Shown one piece after another: positions 45,794 through 48,995 of a stretch of 48,995 bases of DNA. Origin of the DNA: Gammaproteobacteria bacterium. Its GTDB lineage: Bacteria; Pseudomonadota; Gammaproteobacteria; Enterobacterales; Neiellaceae. A program made the translations under genes and the position numbers. The stretch's first letter is position 1. Each line of letters begins with the position of its first letter. The stretch covers positions 1 to 48,995 of the forward strand of contig JAFOOX010000042.1 in the NCBI GenBank assembly GCA_017425245.1, given 5' to 3'. Under the pieces are notes generated by a model. That model was not told where the DNA came from. It was given only the letters and a program-made list of their open reading frames with translations, and did not search any database.

Positions 45794-46337
45794 TGCCATA
45801 CCGATGAATGATGACCGAGTAGCCAGCCACTTCACCAAGGCCCTCAGCCTGCTGTTTGTGGATGACCAGGGTCAGGAGATCTGCCGCATCGCCAACCCCG
45901 CCGTCAGCGAAGGTTGCGCCGGCAAACAGCGGCTGGTTGAACTGCTGCTCGCCCACAAGGCCGAGCGGGTGGTGGTACGCAACATTGGCGAGCGCATGCT
46001 CGGCAAGCTGTTGGCCCACCAGCTGCAGGTGGTGCAAACCGAATGCGGCCGCCGTAGCGTGGCAGAGCTGGCCAACCCCAAAGCCGCTCAGATGCAGCCG
46101 CTGACCCACGCCAGTGAAGGCCACCTGTCTTTCAACCATGAGCTGAAACAGGCCAATGGTCGCGGCGGCTGCCACCACGGTGGCCAAGGCAAGCAGGCGG
46201 CAGCAGCAGGCTGTTGCGACAGCCAGACTTCTACCGTCGCAGGCCAAGGCTGTCGAGGCGGCGGCCACGGTCACGGCCCGGGTGGTCACGGCCATGGCCA
46301 CGGTGGACGCGGTCACGGCGGCTGTGGCCGCCACTGA
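45783..46337 (+). CDS. NifX/NifB-type metal-cofactor-binding protein with His/Cys tail
   Basis: The 184-residue protein has an N-terminal dinitrogenase iron-molybdenum cofactor fold (about 1-100: MTISAIPMNDDRVASHFTKA, VVVRNIGERMLGKLL) and a long C-terminal tail (about 128-184) rich in Gly, His and Cys (GGCHHGGQGK, GCCDSQ, repeated GHG), which should bind transition metals. It overlaps the DUF134 gene by 11 bp and has aggaga upstream. No nif genes are present, so a role in metal storage, delivery or sensing is more likely than nitrogenase assembly. Confidence 0.9.
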   Translation: MTISAIPMNDDRVASHFTKALSLLFVDDQGQEICRIANPAVSEGCAGKQRLVELLLAHKAERVVVRNIGERMLGKLLAHQLQVVQTECGRRSVAELANPKAAQMQPLTHASEGHLSFNHELKQANGRGGCHHGGQGKQAAAAGCCDSQTSTVAGQGCRGGGHGHGPGGHGHGHGGRGHGGCGRH

Positions 46338-46404
46338 GGTCAATCGAGCAAGGGGATCCTGGTGCCACCTTGGTCCCCGCTTTGTTGCAGTCAGGGGGTT
46401 TGTT

Positions 46405-47406
46405 ATGTCGTCACCCATGTCACCTGCAGCCGGCGACGCTGCGGCCACCGCCACAGCAGCTGAGGCGCGTCTGGCTCATCTGCCGGTTACCCTGTTTTCC
46501 ATCGTCATGGGTCTGGCCGGATTGGCCATCGCCTGGGGCAAGGTACTGGCCGGTACCGCTCTGGCCCAGCCGGGCAGCGTCGCCATCGGCATTATCGCCA
46601 GTGGCGTGCTAGTGCTGTTACTGCTGTGCTATGCCACCAAGGTGGTCAGTCACCGCGCTCAGGTGGTGGCCGAACTGCATCACCCGGTGCGCATCAATTT
46701 CTTTCCCACCCTGTCGATCAGCCTGTTGCTGCTGTCGGTGGTGTGGCAGCCCTGGCCCAGTGTGGCCTTGCCGCTGTGGCTGACCGGCGCCGCACTGCAG
46801 CTGGGGCTAACCCTGTTAGTGATGAGCAGCTGGATCCACCACGGCCATTTCGCCATTCACCACGCCAGCCCGGCCTGGTTTATTCCGGTGGTCGGCAACA
46901 TTGTGGTGCCGCTCAGCGGCAGCCACTTTGGCTTTGTCGAACTGAGCTGGTTTTTCTTCAGTATTGGCCTGCTGTTCTGGCTGGTGCTGCTGACCATCGT
47001 CATGTACCGGCTGTTCTTTCATGAGCCGCTGCCGCAGCGCATGACCCCCACCCTGTTTATCCTGCTGGCGCCGCCGTCGGTCGGCTTTGTCGCCTACACC
47101 AGCCTGATCGGCGGCCTGGATCAGGGGGCCCGGGTGCTCTACTACAGCGCCCTGTTCCTGGCCCTGCTGCTGGCCAGCAACGCTGCCCGCTTCTGGCGGA
47201 CGCCGTTCTTTCTGTCATCGTGGGCATTCAGCTTTCCGCTGGCGGCACTGGCCATCGCCAGCGCCCGTATGGCCCAGCTCGGCCAGCTGCCGCTGCTGCA
47301 CGGGCTGGCTCAGGGGTTACTGCTGCTGCTGACCCTGATCGTACTGTGGCTGGTGGCGCGCACCCTGATGGCGGTGCGCCAGCGCCAGATCTGCGTGGCG
47401 GAGTAA
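46405..47406 (+). CDS. SLAC1/TehA family channel or transporter
   Basis: A 333-residue membrane protein with ten predicted segments, starting LPVTLFSIVMGLAGLAIAWG, typical of the TDT/SLAC1 family (TehA, Mae1, plant anion channels). ISLLLLSVVWQPW and WFIPVVGNIVVPLSG are other family-like parts. Members move anions or dicarboxylates or give tellurite resistance. ATG 46405 is preceded by aggggg and starts just before the first segment. The gene follows the NifX-like gene by 67 bp. The substrate is unknown. Confidence 0.87.
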   Translation: MSSPMSPAAGDAAATATAAEARLAHLPVTLFSIVMGLAGLAIAWGKVLAGTALAQPGSVAIGIIASGVLVLLLLCYATKVVSHRAQVVAELHHPVRINFFPTLSISLLLLSVVWQPWPSVALPLWLTGAALQLGLTLLVMSSWIHHGHFAIHHASPAWFIPVVGNIVVPLSGSHFGFVELSWFFFSIGLLFWLVLLTIVMYRLFFHEPLPQRMTPTLFILLAPPSVGFVAYTSLIGGLDQGARVLYYSALFLALLLASNAARFWRTPFFLSSWAFSFPLAALAIASARMAQLGQLPLLHGLAQGLLLLLTLIVLWLVARTLMAVRQRQICVAE

Positions 47407-47412
47407 AGGGCG

Positions 47413-47868
47413 ATGAGCACACCGGATGCTGGTGCACGGCGAGTCGCCTCCGCTAGCCACCTTGGCTGCCTGATCTGCGGCGATCCGCGCCACAACCCGC
47501 ACAGTCTGCAGCTGGCCTTTGTCGTCGGCGAGGATGGCAGCGTACAGGGTGATTTCACCGCGTCGGCGCGCCATCAGGGTTACAACGGCCTGCTGCATGG
47601 TGGCATCACCAGCACCCTGCTGGATGCCGCCATGACCCACTGCCTGTTCGCCGCCGGGGTCCAGGCACTGACGGCAGAACTTGTGGTGCGCTTCGTGGCG
47701 CCCATCGCCATCGGTGATCAGGTGCGCATCTGCGCCCGCCTGCTGACCAGCAGGCGTAACCTGCACCGTTTGGAAGCAGAGATCCTGCGCGGCAACCGGA
47801 CGATGGCCCATGGCACTGCCACTTTTATAACCGCCGCTGATGGCGTCGTTGCCGCCGCTTCCGTTTAG
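47413..47868 (+). CDS. PaaI-type hotdog thioesterase
   Basis: A 151-residue single hotdog-fold protein with the active-site segment YNGLLHGGITSTLLDAAM (the HGG motif), then ELVVRFVAPIAIGDQV. Two early cysteines in GCLICGD are unusual for PaaI. It should hydrolyse acyl-CoA thioesters in the cytoplasm. It starts 6 bp after the SLAC1 gene, so it is probably the last gene of the DUF134 operon. Confidence 0.85.
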   Translation: MSTPDAGARRVASASHLGCLICGDPRHNPHSLQLAFVVGEDGSVQGDFTASARHQGYNGLLHGGITSTLLDAAMTHCLFAAGVQALTAELVVRFVAPIAIGDQVRICARLLTSRRNLHRLEAEILRGNRTMAHGTATFITAADGVVAAASV

Positions 47869-47940
47869 ACCGCAGTGTCAGGCCCAATCACCTACAGCGC
47901 ATCGATCAACGCGCGCCGCTGGTGCGCAAGAACTGACCCT

Positions 47941-48074
47941 GAATCCGGGCCTGATCAGGAATCCGGGACCAGGAATCCGGGACCAAGACCAGGAATCCGG
48001 GACAGACCAGGAATCCGGGACGACCAGGAATCCGGGACCGACCAGGAATCCGGGACCGACCAGGAATCCGGGAC
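47941..48074 (+). repeat. Tandem gaatccgggac array
   Basis: Seven full copies of ggaatccgggac and one leading partial (gaatccgggc, 47941) begin at 47959, 47973, 47993, 48011, 48028, 48046 and 48064. Spacing is 14-20 bp with mostly 17-18. The array sits between the thioesterase gene and the 3' end of a Y1 transposase remnant, and a diverged unit (gaatacgggac, 48370) recurs at the start of the second duplication copy, so it is part of the mobile-element end. Confidence 0.85.
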
Positions 48075-48369
48075 GACGAGCAGCCACCCCAAAACCTTGA
48101 CAACTGTCTAACCGAGTCAGGCCGCTCAGAAGTGCGACTGACCTTTCAGAAACCTCGGGGCGGGTGCTGTCCTGCGCGGTTTCAGCAGTTAACTTGCTGC
48201 GCTTCCAAGCTGCTTTCTGGCAGGCGCCCACGCCAAACTCCGGGGCATGCCCGGTGACTTATGGGATTAGCTGTGTTCAGGCAACCGCGCGCAGCGGGCT
48301 GGTCAGTCGTCGTCGCTGGAACTGCTGGGCATGCTGACGACAAGCCAGCGGGTGGCCGATCACCGGACC
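48064..48369 (-). repeat. First copy of duplicated transposase 3' end
   Basis: This ~306-bp segment repeats at 48370-48670 with high identity, including aaaaccttgacaactgtcta and the C-terminal coding end of the Y1 transposase (about 48279-48369, minus strand, ending in ...TSPLRAVA). The coding part is a remnant with no 5' portion. A shared ggggcgggNNctgtcctgcg block lies between. Confidence 0.85.
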
Positions 48370-48670
48370 GAATACGGGACAGCCACCCGAAAACCTTGAC
48401 AACTGTCTACCCGAGTCAGGCCGCTCAGAAGTGCGACTGACCTTTCAGAAACCTCGGGGCGGGCACTGTCCTGCGCTGTTTCTGCAGCTGAGTTGCTGCG
48501 CTTCAAGGCCGTTTTCCGGCAAACGCCCACACCAAAGGCCGGGGCATACCCGGTGCGTGTTGGAGAGAGCTGAAATCAGGCAACCGCGCGTAGCGGGCTG
48601 GTCAGTCGTCGTCGCTGGAACTGCTGGGCATGCTGGCGGCAGGCCAGCGGGTGGCCTATCACCGAGCCCT
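48370..48670 (-). repeat. Second copy of duplicated transposase 3' end
   Basis: The partner of 48064-48369, continuous with the longer transposase gene at right. It starts with the diverged unit gaatacgggac and contains the same 3' flank and gene end. Confidence 0.85.
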
Positions 48671-48995
48671 GCGACAGCCGTTGCCGGGCGACCGCTTCGA
48701 GAAAGCTGGCACCGTCCATTCCCAGGCGGTTGAGAATAGCCGGAGCTTGTTCGTCGATGTGGCCCCTCTTGTCAGGGCGTTGGGCCCTACCCGTCCAGTC
48801 GGTCAGCTGCAGGTAGTCGATCAGGTCATAGGGGATGCCCAAGGGCATCGGTAGCTGGTAACCACCGACAAAGGGCAGCAATGCGGGGCGCGTCGCTTCT
48901 GGCTCTTGTGGGGCTGGCTGAATCCGCTGATGCAGCGATACATCGACCGATTTCTCAGGGGTATCAACCACTGCGGCGCGCAGCGGGTTCAGGTC
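48576..48995 (-). CDS. IS200-like Y1 transposase, C-terminal part
   Basis: The gene runs off the right edge of the window, so only the last ~139 codons are visible. They begin DLNPLRAAVVDTPEKSVD, the conserved segment at the end of the Y1 (HUH) domain in long IS200-like/REP-type transposases, and continue with DYLQLTDWTGR and AILNRLGMDGASFLEAV, typical of the C-terminal region of these proteins in aquatic gammaproteobacteria. The catalytic HUH and Tyr lie outside the window. The 3' end has a tandem-duplicated copy downstream. Confidence 0.85.
   Translation of the reverse strand, partial: DLNPLRAAVVDTPEKSVDVSLHQRIQPAPQEPEATRPALLPFVGGYQLPMPLGIPYDLIDYLQLTDWTGRAQRPDKRGHIDEQAPAILNRLGMDGASFLEAVARQRLSQGSVIGHPLACRQHAQQFQRRRLTSPLRAVA

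Noticed and set aside
45783..46337. Nitrogen fixation locus suggested by the NifX-like fold
   Set aside because: No nif structural or assembly gene is present; many such proteins occur outside nitrogen fixers.
47941..48074. Possible CRISPR array
   Set aside because: Units are only ~12 bp, gaps are 2-8 bp and not unique spacers, and there are no cas genes.

Overview
The window is a GC-rich (roughly 60-65 %) chromosomal segment of a free-living gammaproteobacterium. Evidence for that class: rraB, the yjgA/darP ribosome factor, hldD (LPS heptose), plsC, two-subunit bacterial glutamate synthase, btuB under a cobalamin riboswitch, and a tightly overlapped thiC-thiDE-thiS-thiG-thiH operon. The mix (beta-propeller phytase with its own TonB receptor, RegB/RegA redox system, NifX/DUF134/SLAC1 operon, long Y1 transposase) fits an aquatic Aeromonadales or Alteromonadales member, but the genus cannot be fixed from sequence reading alone. 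No tRNA, rRNA, CRISPR or prophage was recognised.

Layout. 1-2.3 kb: cysteine hydrolase, a 1.1-kb gene-free stretch of mosaic repeats, yjgA. 2.3-6.6 kb: chemoreceptor, a remnant that looks like the end of a PEP-CTERM protein, rraB, plsC, hldD. 6.6-14.4 kb: a GGDEF-like/AraC pair facing a TonB receptor-phytase-phosphoesterase operon; the divergent region carries Pho-box-like repeats and a 34-bp dyad, so this looks like a phosphate-starvation phytate module. 14.4-18.8 kb: cobalamin riboswitch, btuB, cobQ, a small DUF2892 protein. 18.8-24.1 kb (all minus): copper TonB receptor, RegB-type kinase, RegA-type regulator, ChaA antiporter. 24.5-30.7 kb: gltB-gltD and a terminator.

30.7-36.1 kb is an accessory island of lower GC: small membrane proteins, a lipoprotein, and a two-gene AHH-nuclease/Imm11-like (DUF1629) pair. 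The lipoprotein-immunity-toxin block sits between two direct copies of a ~280-bp repeat. Related repeats occur at 0.8 kb and, inverted, at 31 kb. Four copies keep the same two hairpins although the stem sequences differ, which is the least explained signal in the window.

36.1-42.7 kb: TPP riboswitch, a ribosome-binding-site hairpin, then thiC, thiDE (fusion), thiS, thiG, thiH with start/stop overlaps, followed by a rhodanese-type sulfurtransferase; thiF is absent here. 42.7-47.9 kb: CWC zinc-ribbon-like protein with a GlxA-type regulator, a STAS-like protein, a YitT membrane protein, a DUF134 regulator/NifX-like metal-binding protein/SLAC1 channel operon with a clear promoter flanked by repeated sites, and a PaaI-type thioesterase. 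47.9-49.0 kb: a short tandem array (gaatccgggac units), then a ~306-bp tandem duplication of the 3' end of an IS200-like Y1 transposase gene that runs off the right edge.
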